In this document: one piece after another, positions 33,875 through 42,298 of the stretch
Position numbering within the stretch: the first letter of the stretch is position 1
Layout: each line of letters begins with the position of its first letter
Translations under genes and position numbers: made by a program
Notes under the pieces: model-generated
What the model was told of the DNA's origin: nothing
Databases searched by the model: none
Seen by the model: the letters and a program-made list of their open reading frames with translations, nothing else
NCBI RefSeq assembly: GCF_026168105.1
Contig: NZ_LBMW01000007.1
Coordinates: 181,827-245,826 of the forward strand
Reading direction: 5' to 3'
DNA: 64,000 nucleotides
Source of the DNA: Streptomyces hygroscopicus
GTDB taxonomy: Bacteria > Actinomycetota > Actinomycetes > Streptomycetales > Streptomycetaceae

Positions 33875-34873
33875 GTGAGGGCGACACCCGGCGACAGCGG
33901 TGACCGGCAACACCAGCAGGAGCAGCAGTACGACACCGGCAGTACGACGAGAGCGTGGACCGACCGCCCGAAGCGGGAGCAAGCGGTCCGAGCGGAGCAG
34001 GGGGGTGCCAGGACGATGGTGCGGCGCATCGACATGACCGGAGCGGGCGGCCTACGCCTTGCCGCATGGGAGTTCGCCGACCCTCCCAAGACCGGAGAGG
34101 AGCGGGTGCCGGGCGTGCTGTTATTGCACGGGCTCATGGGCCGCGCCTCGCACTGGGCGTCCACGGCCCGCTGGCTCTCCGAGCGGCACCGCGCCGTCGC
34201 GCTCGACCAGCGCGGCCACGGACAGAGCGACAAGCCGCCCGAGGGCGAGTACACGCGTGAGGCCTACGTCGACGACGCGGAGGCCGCCCTCGCACAGCTC
34301 GGCCTCGCCCCCGCCGTCCTCATCGGCCACGCCATGGGCGCCCTGACCGCCTGGCAGCTCGCCGCGAAACGCCCCGACATGGTGCGCGGTCTGATCATCT
34401 GCGACATGCGGGCCTCCCCGCTCGGCGCCGCCTCGCAGCGCGAGTGGGAGGACTGGTTCAAGTCCTGGCCGCTCCCCTTCGCCACCCTCGCCGATGTCCG
34501 CAAGTGGTTCGGCGAGGACGACCCCTGGGTGGAGCGCCCGAACCCGGCCCGAGGTGAGTTCTACGCCGAGGTGATGGCCGAGTCCGAGGACGGCTGGCGG
34601 CCCGTCTTCGAACCGGGGCAGATGCTGAAGTCCCGCCAGACCTGGGTCTACGACGCGCACTGGGAGGAGCTGGCCCAGGTGCGGTGCCCGGCCCTGGTGG
34701 TCCGCGGTCTGGACGGCGAGCTGGGCCGCGCGGAGGCTCAGGAGATGGTCCGCGTCCTGCCGCACGGCCAGTACGCGGAGGTGGCGGACGCCGGCCACCT
34801 CGTCCACTACGACCAGCCGGAGGCATGGCGCGCGGCGATCGAACCGTTCCTGGACGGGGCGCTCACCCCGTGA
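33875..34873 (+). CDS. Alpha/beta hydrolase fold protein with Ala at the nucleophile position
   Basis: 332 aa, or 285 if the ATG at 34016 (MVRRIDMTGAGG) is used. Fold marks: 'VLLLHGLMGRASHW' (oxyanion loop), 'VALDQRGHGQSDKP', nucleophile elbow 'IGHAMGALTAW' and the His loop 'VADAGHLVHYDQP'. The elbow reads G-H-A-M-G where active members have G-H-S-M-G: codon GCC at 34331-34333 gives Ala153. Residue 83 is a TTA leucine codon (34121-34123), so translation should depend on bldA tRNA. It may be a non-hydrolytic member or a binding protein. Substrate unknown. Confidence 0.82.
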   Translation: MRATPGDSGDRQHQQEQQYDTGSTTRAWTDRPKREQAVRAEQGGARTMVRRIDMTGAGGLRLAAWEFADPPKTGEERVPGVLLLHGLMGRASHWASTARWLSERHRAVALDQRGHGQSDKPPEGEYTREAYVDDAEAALAQLGLAPAVLIGHAMGALTAWQLAAKRPDMVRGLIICDMRASPLGAASQREWEDWFKSWPLPFATLADVRKWFGEDDPWVERPNPARGEFYAEVMAESEDGWRPVFEPGQMLKSRQTWVYDAHWEELAQVRCPALVVRGLDGELGRAEAQEMVRVLPHGQYAEVADAGHLVHYDQPEAWRAAIEPFLDGALTP

Positions 34874-35225
34874 CCGCCGCGGACGCCTGCCGACTGCCCG
34901 CGGCGCCGCTGACCGCAGTCGGCCGCGCCCGTTGACCGCCGCGGCACCTGTTCCGCGGCCGACGGCCGCCGTCAGCCTTCGTGCCTGCGGACTGTTGCCG
35001 CGCCGGCCGGCTGTTGCCGTGCCTGCTGACCGCCGCCGTGTCTGGGGATCGCTGCCCGTGTCTGCGGATCGCTGCCCGTGCCCGCTGCCCGTGCCCGTGC
35101 CCGCTGCCCGTGCCCGTGCCCGCTGCCCGTGCCCGCTGACCGCTGCCCGTGCCCGCTGATCGCTGCCCGTGCCCGCTGATCGCTGCCCGTGCCCGCTGAT
35201 GGCCCTGCGCTGCCTGTGCTCGCCG
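34874..35225. repeat. Simple-repeat tract between convergent genes, with 20-bp tandem units
   Basis: From about 35047 the sequence is built of CTGCCCGTGCCC words; 35121-35200 is four consecutive 20-bp copies of CGCTGCCCGTGCCCGCTGAT (the first ends in AC). The preceding 170 bp are degenerate CCGCGG/GCCGCC runs. No gene or clear terminator was seen. Confidence 0.7.
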
Positions 35226-36815
35226 CTAGCCCTTGCTGACTGCTGTCAGGATCTCCGGTAGCCGTCGTGCCGTCCGGGGAGCGGCGAGGCGGAGGCCGAG
35301 CAGGGTGATCAGGGCCCCGTAGGCGGCGCCCGCCGGCAGCAGGAGCCAGGTCCGGGCGTCCCCGCCCGCGGCCACGTTCAGCCAGATGGTCGCCGCGATC
35401 ATGGGCGCGGAGAGCAGAGCCGCCGAGATCATGCCGCCGAAGATGGAGATCCAGGCGAGTCCGGTCTGCCCGGGAGCCACGTTCTTGTAGCCCTCCTGCG
35501 GGATCGAGTAGGGGAAGCGGGCCGAGCACCAGGCGCCGGTGGCCAGCATTGCGCCGAGCAGGGCGTAGGACAGCCCGAGCACCTCGGGCAGCCTCGGCCA
35601 GGCGCCGAGCACCGCGGTCGTCACGACGGTGACGAGGGTCGCGTACGGCAGTGTGATCAGCAGGAGCGCCAGCGCCCGGCCGCGCAGTTCGGTGTATGCG
35701 TCCCGGGCGGAGGAGATCGTCATCGCGACCATCCAGAACGCGGAGGTGTCCTGCCCGAACTGGTTGTACATCTGGATGCCCAGCATCCCGGCAGCGAAGC
35801 AGGCGAAGTAGATCGAGCCGGTGCCCTGGAGGGCGTTGAAGACCGGGACGATCAGCCCGATGGCGAGCGAGGTCACCCAGGCCGCCTTGGTCTTGGGGTC
35901 GCGCCACACATAGCGCAGGCTGCGCTCCATCACCGTGCCGGTGCGGCCCGGGGGCAGCAGCCGGGACAGGCCCGCCGAGCCGCGCTGCCGGGGGCCCGGT
36001 TCGGCGGCCTGGAGCGTCGACTGGTCCGGCGAGGTCATCAGCTTCGTCAGCGTGCGGGACCACAGGGTCAGCAGGCCCGCCAGCGCCGCCGCGCTCAGCG
36101 TGAGCTGGGCGGCCCCGGTCCCGTACGACCCCTTGCCCATGGAGTCGACGGCGGCGATCGCGGAGGCGGGCGGCACCCAGCGCAGTACCTCCCCGACCGG
36201 GTCCAGCTGGGACAGCCCGGCCGAACCCAGTTGCCGTGCGCCGAAATTGACCAGCTGCGCGCCGATCGCGACGACAAGTCCGCTGAGGACGGCCAGGTCG
36301 CGGCCCTTGCGGCTGGTCAGCAGCCGGATGTTGGCGGCGGCGACGGCCCGCGCGAGTGCCACGCACACCAGCAGTGCCAGGGCGACGGCGACGACGGCGG
36401 TGCCGTAGGCGGCCGGGCCGTGTGCCACGGAGATCACCGACCCGGTGAACAGGCAGACCGTGAACAGGGGCCCGATGCCGACCAGCGACGCCGTCAGCAG
36501 GGCCCGTACGAGGGGCCGCGGGCGCAGTGGCAGGACCACCAGGCGCGTCGGGTCGAGCGTCTCGTCCCCGCTGGGGAAGAACAGGGGCATCACTGCCCAG
36601 CCGAGCGCCATGACCATGACGGCCAGCACCGCGACCGTGGCGGCGTGCGCGTTGCCGCGCAGGGCGATAAGGCCGATCAGTTGCAGGGCAGCGAACAGGA
36701 GGACGACGACGAGCGACGCGATGTACGCGGCCCGCCGCCCGGCGGACTGCCGCAGCCCGTTGCCCAGCAGGGACAGCTTGAGCCGTACGACGGTGGAGGT
36801 GAGACCAGTGCTCAT
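35226..36815 (-). CDS. ABC-type exporter permease
   Basis: A 529-aa protein with about 12-14 hydrophobic helices in two halves, beginning MSTGLTSTVVRLKLSLLGNG. It contains 'PLFFPSGDETLDPTRLVVLP', typical of streptomycete 'transporter' permeases paired with ABC-2 type ATPases. The ATG overlaps the ATPase stop (ATGA), so the two are translationally coupled. The open frame extends back over the ATPase gene but is a shadow there. The exported substrate is unknown. Confidence 0.83.
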   Translation of the reverse strand: MSTGLTSTVVRLKLSLLGNGLRQSAGRRAAYIASLVVVLLFAALQLIGLIALRGNAHAATVAVLAVMVMALGWAVMPLFFPSGDETLDPTRLVVLPLRPRPLVRALLTASLVGIGPLFTVCLFTGSVISVAHGPAAYGTAVVAVALALLVCVALARAVAAANIRLLTSRKGRDLAVLSGLVVAIGAQLVNFGARQLGSAGLSQLDPVGEVLRWVPPASAIAAVDSMGKGSYGTGAAQLTLSAAALAGLLTLWSRTLTKLMTSPDQSTLQAAEPGPRQRGSAGLSRLLPPGRTGTVMERSLRYVWRDPKTKAAWVTSLAIGLIVPVFNALQGTGSIYFACFAAGMLGIQMYNQFGQDTSAFWMVAMTISSARDAYTELRGRALALLLITLPYATLVTVVTTAVLGAWPRLPEVLGLSYALLGAMLATGAWCSARFPYSIPQEGYKNVAPGQTGLAWISIFGGMISAALLSAPMIAATIWLNVAAGGDARTWLLLPAGAAYGALITLLGLRLAAPRTARRLPEILTAVSKG

Positions 36816-37603
36816 CGCGTGCCGCCGCCGAGCCAGTCGAGGTTGGTGCCGGGGGTGCGGCCGTGGGCGCCGACCAGTTCCAGGAACGCCTGCTGGAGGG
36901 TGGGCGCGCTGCCGCGTACCTCGGCGATCGGGCCGTGTGCGCGGATGCGCCCCGCGGCCATGACCGCCACCCAGTCGCACAGCGACTCGACCAGCTCCAT
37001 GACGTGGGAGGAGAAGACGACGGTGGCGCCGGAGGCGGTGTACCGCTCCAGGACGCCGCGGATGGTCTGTGCGGAGACCGGGTCCACGCCCTCGAAGGGC
37101 TCGTCCAGGAAGAGGACTTCGGGGTTGTGGAGGAGGGCGGCGGCGAGCCCGATCTTCTTGCGCATGCCGGTCGAGTAGTCGACGACGAGCTTGTGCTGGG
37201 CTCCGGCCAGGTCGAGCACGTCGAGAAGCTGGGTGGCCCGCTTGTCGACCTCGGCGCCGGGCAGTCCGCGCAAACGGCCCGTGTAGGCGAGGAGTTCGCG
37301 CCCGGAGAGGCGTTCGAAGAGCCGGAGTCCCTCGGGCAGGACGCCGATGCGGGCCTTCACCTCGACCGGGTCGCGCCACACGTCGTGCCCGACGACCTCG
37401 ACGGTGCCCTGGTCGGGCCGCAGCAGCCCGGTGACCATGGACAGAGTGGTGGTCTTTCCGGCGCCGTTGGGCCCGACGAGCCCGATGAACCGTCCGGCGG
37501 GCAGCTCCAGATCGATCCCGGCGACGGCGATCTGCTCCCCGAACCGTTTCCAGAGCCCTCGCACCCGTACGGCGGCCGTCCCCGCCCCAGATCCATCGTT
37601 CAT
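36812..37603 (-). CDS. ABC transporter ATP-binding protein
   Basis: 263 aa. Walker A 'GPNGAGKTTTLS', signature 'YSTGMRKKIGLA', Walker B 'VLFLDEPFEGVDP', D-loop and H-loop 'VVFSSHVMELVE'. This is the CcmA/drug-export branch that works with ABC-2 permeases. It is the first gene of a two-gene operon. A TAGGGT box lies exactly 6 nt before the ATG, so the mRNA is probably leaderless. Confidence 0.92.
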   Translation of the reverse strand: MNDGSGAGTAAVRVRGLWKRFGEQIAVAGIDLELPAGRFIGLVGPNGAGKTTTLSMVTGLLRPDQGTVEVVGHDVWRDPVEVKARIGVLPEGLRLFERLSGRELLAYTGRLRGLPGAEVDKRATQLLDVLDLAGAQHKLVVDYSTGMRKKIGLAAALLHNPEVLFLDEPFEGVDPVSAQTIRGVLERYTASGATVVFSSHVMELVESLCDWVAVMAAGRIRAHGPIAEVRGSAPTLQQAFLELVGAHGRTPGTNLDWLGGGTR

Positions 37604-37609
37604 ATGAGA

Positions 37610-37615
37610 ACCCTA
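37610..37615 (-). promoter_or_regulatory. -10 box of the ABC operon (leaderless)
   Basis: TAGGGT on the minus strand, 6 nt before ATG 37603. Confidence 0.55.
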
Positions 37616-37637
37616 CGAGGGCGGAAGCGTCCCGTGA

Positions 37638-37673
37638 GGGGCAGGGGCAGGGGCAGGGGCAGGGGCAGGGGCA
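37638..37673 (+). repeat. (GGGGCA)6 hexamer tract
   Basis: Six uninterrupted GGGGCA units, followed by a GATACGGATACCGATACGGG stretch. G4 runs spaced by two bases can form a G-quadruplex on the plus strand, which is the template strand for the ABC operon, 35 bp upstream of its start. Confidence 0.75.
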
Positions 37674-37724
37674 TTGATACGGATACCGATACGGGCACCG
37701 GCAACGCAGCGCAGGCCGCGTCCG

Positions 37725-38402
37725 CTAGCGATCCCTCCCGCACGCATACGCCAACGGGGAGATGAGCTCCTCCGCATCCGGCAGCCACCGGTTCGCGGGT
37801 GTGGGCCGGCGGGCCCACTGCACGGCGCCCCGTGACCCGTAGCGCGTGGGCGGAGCGGCCACGTACGCGCCCTCGCCGAGCGTGACCAGGTCGAGCGAGG
37901 CGGGGGACCAGCCCAGCTTCCGCACCAGATCGGGGACCTTCGCCGACGCCCCGGGGAGCACGAAGAACTGCATGCGCCGGTCCGGGGTCAGCGTCACGGG
38001 CCCGAGCGTCAGCTCCATGCGCTCCATACGCGCGAGCGCGAGGAAGCCGGCGGTCTCCGGCACATCGACCGCGTCGAAGGTGCGCCCGGTGGGCAGCAGG
38101 ATCGAGGAGGACGGCTGCTTGGACCACAGCCGGCGCGCGACGGTCGCGCTGCCGGTCGCCTGCGTCGCCCAGTCGTCGCGCGCCGGGTGCGCGCCGGGCA
38201 CGGTGCACTCGGGCTGACCGCAGGAGCAACGGTGCATCCCGTCCGCGGCCTCCAGCCAGGTGCCGGGGAACACGTCCCAGTGGCGTTCCTCGGCGTATCG
38301 TACGGCGGCTTCCAGGAGCGAATCGCCGCGCTGCTTCGGGATGAGGGCAGTTTCGGGGCCCGCGATGGTCTCTTCCACGAAGAGCACAACTCTAGCCGTC
38401 AC
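37725..38402 (-). CDS. Stand-alone primase/polymerase (prim-pol N-terminal)-like protein
   Basis: 225 aa related to the N-terminal 'bifunctional DNA primase/polymerase' domain of archaeo-eukaryotic primases: 'LLEAAVRYAEERHWDVFPGT', the CxC..C..H-like cluster 'HRCSCGQPECTVPGAHPA', and 'WSKQPSSSILLPTGRTFDAV'. No helicase domain follows, and chromosomal streptomycete copies are not in mobile elements, so a replication role is unproven. Start could be the GTG at 38402 or at 38378 (VEETIAG), with a TAGAGT box just upstream of the latter. Confidence 0.75.
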   Translation of the reverse strand: MTARVVLFVEETIAGPETALIPKQRGDSLLEAAVRYAEERHWDVFPGTWLEAADGMHRCSCGQPECTVPGAHPARDDWATQATGSATVARRLWSKQPSSSILLPTGRTFDAVDVPETAGFLALARMERMELTLGPVTLTPDRRMQFFVLPGASAKVPDLVRKLGWSPASLDLVTLGEGAYVAAPPTRYGSRGAVQWARRPTPANRWLPDAEELISPLAYACGRDR

Positions 38403-38779
38403 GGGTGGTTACGCCCTGTGCCGGAGCCCATCTCCGGTACGAGCAACGGCTTTTGGGCATGTCCTTTTTATCCCGCATGCGCGGGGGAGGAGCACCGTTC
38501 CAGGGGCGGGGCGCATGGGTGCACGGGCGGGGGCGCGCACGGGGAACGGCCGCGGGGGCTGGGTAACCACGTGAGGGGTACGGCACCGGCCGTTACCCCG
38601 GCAATCCTCGCATGTCCCGCATTAGAGGCATGTCCGCTGGGCATCGATCTTCACGGCCGGATCTTTTCGGCGCACAGGAAGGTGTTCCGGAGGGCCGGTC
38701 GCTGAAGACACGTCAACTCGGCGCGTGGCCAGGCACCGCAGCCACGCGGTGTACCGAGCCGTCAAGCAGGGAGTACGCC
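38403..38779. promoter_or_regulatory. Divergent intergenic region, prim-pol protein/HTH regulator
   Basis: About 375 bp without a convincing gene. It contains CCCGC-ATGC-GCGGG (near 38473), an AT-rich TCCTTTTTATC patch (38461-38471) and a CATTAGAG word. An open frame continues upstream of the regulator, but its codons are not biased and the ribosome site favours 38780. Confidence 0.35.
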
Positions 38780-40165
38780 ATGGCCGCCAGGCCTCTCGTC
38801 GCGCGACAGCCGAACGAACGGCTGCAGGCGCTCATTCAGGAAGCGGGCTGCTCGAACGCGGGGCTCGCCCGCAGGGTCAACATGTGCGGCGCTGAACACG
38901 GCCTCGATCTGCGCTACGACAAGACGTCGGTGGCCCGCTGGCTGCGCGGACAGCAGCCACGCGGCCGGGCCCCGGCGATCATCGCGGAGGCGCTGGGCCG
39001 CAAGCTGGGGCGTACGGTCACGATCGACGAGATCGGCATGGCCAACGGCAAGAACCTCGCCTCCGGCGTGGGCCTGCAGTTCTCGCCGACGGTGCTCGGC
39101 GCCATCGAGCAGGTCTGCGAGCTGTGGCGCAGCGACGTCGGCCGACGCGACTTCCTGTCGGGTTCCTCGGTCGCCGCGTCCGCGCTGGTCGAGCCGAGCC
39201 GTGACTGGCTGATCTCCGCGCCGGACTCACAGGTCGCGCGCTCGGCCGGCCCGCGGGTGGGGCTCTCGGACGTGGCCGCGGTGCGGGCGATGACGCAGGC
39301 GCTGGTGGATTTGGACCACCAGTACGGCAGCGGGCATGTGCGCCCGGTCGTCGTGCACTACCTCAACAGCGTCGTCTCCGGGCTGCTCGCGGGCTCGTAC
39401 CGGGACACCGTGGGGCGTGAACTCTTCGCCGCGGTCGCTCGGTTGACCGAACTCGCCGGGTACATGGCCATCGACACCGGTCAACCCGGGCTCGCCCAGC
39501 GGTACTACATCCAGGCGCTGCGGCTGGCACAGGCGGCGGGTGACCGCGGGTACGGCGGCTATGTGCTGGCCGCCTCCATGAGCCATCTCGCGGCACAGCT
39601 CGGAAACCCGCGCGAGATCGCGCAGTTGGCGCGCGCGGCTCAGGAGGGGGCACGCGGGCGGGTGACGCCACGGGCGGAGGCGATGTTCCATGCCGCCGAG
39701 GCGCGTGGGCACGCGCTCATGGGCGACGCGCGGGCCGCGCAGCTCGCGTCGGGGCGCGCGGTCACAGCGCTTGAGGCGGCCGACACCGCGTCCGGGGACG
39801 ACCCGGCGTGGATCGCCCACTTCGACCGGGCGTATCTGGCAGACGAACTGGCGCACTGCCACAGGGACCTGGGGCAGGCCGAGGCGGCGGCACGGCAGGC
39901 GGAGGACGCCCTCGCCGGGCACCCCGCCTCGCGTGCCCGGCGCCGGGCGATCGGCTATGTGCTGCTCGCCACCTCGCAGGTGCAGCAGCGCGAGGTGGAA
40001 CAGGCCTGTCATACGGGCCTGAAGGCCGTGGAACTGCTCGGCACGCTGCGATCCAACCGTGGTGCCGAGTATCTGGAGGATCTCCAGCAGCGGTTGGAGC
40101 CGTACCGGGAGGAAGCGGTGGTGCGGGAGTTCGGGGCGCGGCTGGACCTGGCCGCGGCTGCTTGA
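38780..40165 (+). CDS. HTH/TPR-type transcriptional regulator (NsdA-like)
   Basis: 461 aa. An N-terminal helix-turn-helix region ('LIQEAGCSNAGLARRVNM', 'DKTSVARWLRGQQP') is followed by 'RRDFLSGSSVAASALVEPSR', a TAT-like but cytosolic segment common in this group. TPR-like helical repeats fill residues 200-450 ('GYMAIDTGQPGLAQRYYIQ', 'ALRLAQAAGDRGYGGYVLAA'). The layout is that of streptomycete regulators related to NsdA, which affect antibiotics and sporulation. ATG 38780 has AGGGAG upstream. Orthology to NsdA itself is not claimed. Confidence 0.8.
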   Translation: MAARPLVARQPNERLQALIQEAGCSNAGLARRVNMCGAEHGLDLRYDKTSVARWLRGQQPRGRAPAIIAEALGRKLGRTVTIDEIGMANGKNLASGVGLQFSPTVLGAIEQVCELWRSDVGRRDFLSGSSVAASALVEPSRDWLISAPDSQVARSAGPRVGLSDVAAVRAMTQALVDLDHQYGSGHVRPVVVHYLNSVVSGLLAGSYRDTVGRELFAAVARLTELAGYMAIDTGQPGLAQRYYIQALRLAQAAGDRGYGGYVLAASMSHLAAQLGNPREIAQLARAAQEGARGRVTPRAEAMFHAAEARGHALMGDARAAQLASGRAVTALEAADTASGDDPAWIAHFDRAYLADELAHCHRDLGQAEAAARQAEDALAGHPASRARRRAIGYVLLATSQVQQREVEQACHTGLKAVELLGTLRSNRGAEYLEDLQQRLEPYREEAVVREFGARLDLAAAA

Positions 40166-40205
40166 TGCGACCCGGGTCCGGGGCACCGTCACAGGGCTTC
40201 GCCCC

Positions 40206-40235
40206 GGCCCCGGGACGGCGCCCCGGTCCGGGGCC
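40206..40235 (+). terminator. Terminator after the HTH/TPR regulator
   Basis: GGCCCCGGGAC (40206-40216) and GTCCGGGGCC (40226-40235) pair with one bulged G; a 9-nt loop. It lies 40 bp after the stop. The rest of the 350-bp gap to 40518 shows promoter-like TAGCGT at 40472-40477 and no gene. Confidence 0.5.
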
Positions 40236-40518
40236 CGATGCTGCGAGTCCGCTGTGTGGCCGGTCGCGCCCGCGGCGGAGCCGCGTGCTGTGCAGATCCG
40301 CGACCTACGGGGCGCCGCCAATGCGTGAAGCTCTGGGTAACAAGATGTGAGCGGCGCGTGGAGGCGCGGGGCCGGCAGTAATCAGCGGCCCGGGTCGCGG
40401 ATTTGTTACTGCTGTCACATGGGTACAAGGTCACGCCCTGTGCAGCGTGGCATGCGGCTCGGAGGACCCGGTAGCGTGAGCCGACGATTCCGAAGGTCCC
40501 CCAATCGTAGGAGTCCCG

Positions 40519-42246
40519 GTGACGCAGAGTGGACAGGGCGAGGAGCCCTCGGCGCAGCCCGCGCGCGAAGGCATCGTGCTGCCTTCCGACGGCGGCGAGC
40601 CCCTGCTGCCGGGCCAGACGGGCCGAGCGGGCGGTTCCACGGCCCCGGCGGGCGGCCACGGTGCGGCGCCCGCGCCCGGCCCCGGAGGTCAGGCCGCCCC
40701 GGCGGGCGGACAGTCCTGGGGCCAGCCGTGGGGTCCGGGGCAGTCGGCCCAGACGCCGCCGCCCGCCCAGGGCTGGGGCGGCGACGCGGGACAGCAGTGG
40801 AGCGCGCCCGGGCAGACGACCGCACCGGACTGGGGTGCCCAGGGAGCGCAGTCGTCCTGGGAGGCCTCGGACTCGCGGCCGGCCTGGCGCGGGGACGAGG
40901 CATCCCAGCAGCCGCAGTCCGGGCCGGGACAGCCCCTGCCACCACAGACGCCCCAGCCGGGTGCCGGTGCCGGGCCGTTGCCGCCCGAGGGCACGCAGGC
41001 GTCGTACGGCGCCGACGCGCAGTCTGCGCCCCAGGGCGCGCAGGATGCGCGGCACGGCGCACAGCCCCTGCCGCATGCCACGCACTCCGCGCCCCTGCCC
41101 CCCGCTTCGGGTGCAGCGCCCCTTCCTCCCGCGACGGGTGCGCCCCTGCCGACCGCCGACGAGGCCGCCACGCAGTACCTTTCGCCGGTGGCGACCGCGC
41201 CCGACGAAGGCGCGACCCAGTACATTCCGCCCGTCGCCGCCACGCCCGACCAGGGCGCGACCCAGTACCTCCCGCCGGTGGGGCCGGGCATGCTGCCGGC
41301 GGAGGCGCCCGGGGACGAGGCGACGCGGTTCCTCGGCCGCGCCGTGGGCGGCCCGCCGCCGTCCGCCGGCCCCGACGCGCAGGCCACGCAGTACCTCCCG
41401 CCCGTACCCGGGCATCCGGGCCCGGCGCCCTACGGGGTACGTCCGGGTGCGCCCGGCGGTGACCGGCAGCCGCCGACGGAGTTCGACAACCTCTTCCGCA
41501 GCGACGCAGGTGGCGCCCGGGACACCCAGAACCTGCCGCGGTTCGACGCGGCGGGCGCCCCGGGCGCACCGGCGGGCCGGGCGGCCGGACGGCTGGGCGA
41601 CGACGACGGCGGCGGTACCCGCTCGCGCGTACCGCTCATCGCGGCCGTCGGTGTCGGCATCGTCGCGCTGGGCATCGGCGCCGGTGCCCTGCTCGGCGGC
41701 GGTGGCGACACCGGCGGCAAGACCGACAACAGCAAGACCGTCTCGGCGACCGGTCCCGCGGCGGACGCCTCCGGGTCGGGGGCCGGTGACCCGGCCAAGC
41801 AGCAGGCCGTCGCGCTCGACAAGCTCCTCGCCGACAGCGGCAACAGCCGCGGCTCGGTGATCAAGGCGGTCGCCGACGTCAAGGCCTGCCAGAACCTCGG
41901 CCAGGCGGCCGCCGATCTGCGCAACGCGGCCGACCAGCGCAACGGCCTGGTGACCCAGCTGTCCGGACTCGCGGTCGACAAGCTGCCCCAGCACGCCGAG
42001 CTGACCGCCGCGCTCACCACCGCGTGGAAGGCGTCCGCGGAGGCCGACACTCACTACGCGGCCTGGGCGGACCAGGTCTCGCGCAAGAAGGGCTGCAAGG
42101 ACGGCCACGCGCGTGATACGGGTCAGGCCGAGGCGGGCAACCGCGCCAGCGGCACGGCCAGCGCCCAGAAGACGAAGGCCGCGAGCCTGTGGAACGCCAT
42201 CGCGCAGCAGTACGGGCTGACCCAGCGCCAGCCGGTCCAGCTGTGA
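40519..42246 (+). CDS. Single-pass membrane protein with ATQYLPPV repeats
   Basis: 575 aa. Residues 1-370 are disordered and Pro/Gln/Ala/Gly-rich, with a run of repeats: ATQYLSPV, ATQYIPPV, ATQYLPPV, ATRFLGRA, ATQYLPPV (residues about 216-297). One membrane helix (VPLIAAVGVGIVALGIGAGA) lies near 371-393, followed by a roughly 180-residue extracytoplasmic helical domain with two Cys ('KACQNLGQAAADLRN', 'RKKGCKDGHARD'). Threonines in TQ motifs are typical of phospho-Thr/FHA partners of Ser/Thr kinases. GTG start with AGGAG 5 nt upstream. Function unknown. Confidence 0.8.
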   Translation: MTQSGQGEEPSAQPAREGIVLPSDGGEPLLPGQTGRAGGSTAPAGGHGAAPAPGPGGQAAPAGGQSWGQPWGPGQSAQTPPPAQGWGGDAGQQWSAPGQTTAPDWGAQGAQSSWEASDSRPAWRGDEASQQPQSGPGQPLPPQTPQPGAGAGPLPPEGTQASYGADAQSAPQGAQDARHGAQPLPHATHSAPLPPASGAAPLPPATGAPLPTADEAATQYLSPVATAPDEGATQYIPPVAATPDQGATQYLPPVGPGMLPAEAPGDEATRFLGRAVGGPPPSAGPDAQATQYLPPVPGHPGPAPYGVRPGAPGGDRQPPTEFDNLFRSDAGGARDTQNLPRFDAAGAPGAPAGRAAGRLGDDDGGGTRSRVPLIAAVGVGIVALGIGAGALLGGGGDTGGKTDNSKTVSATGPAADASGSGAGDPAKQQAVALDKLLADSGNSRGSVIKAVADVKACQNLGQAAADLRNAADQRNGLVTQLSGLAVDKLPQHAELTAALTTAWKASAEADTHYAAWADQVSRKKGCKDGHARDTGQAEAGNRASGTASAQKTKAASLWNAIAQQYGLTQRQPVQL

Positions 42247-42252
42247 GCCGAG

Positions 42253-42289
42253 GGGTGTGCGCCGCCCGTGAGGACACCGGCGCACACCC
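42253..42289. terminator. Bidirectional terminator between convergent genes
   Basis: GGGTGTGCGCC (42253-42263) pairs perfectly with GGCGCACACCC (42279-42289), 15-nt loop, between the repeat protein and the binding lipoprotein. Confidence 0.65.
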
Positions 42290-42298
42290 GCGGACGGC

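Noticed and set aside
34874..35200. A repeat-containing coding extension of the ABC permease neighbourhood
   Set aside because: The minus-strand frame reads only (S/R)GHGQR-type low complexity beyond the permease stop, with no start site.
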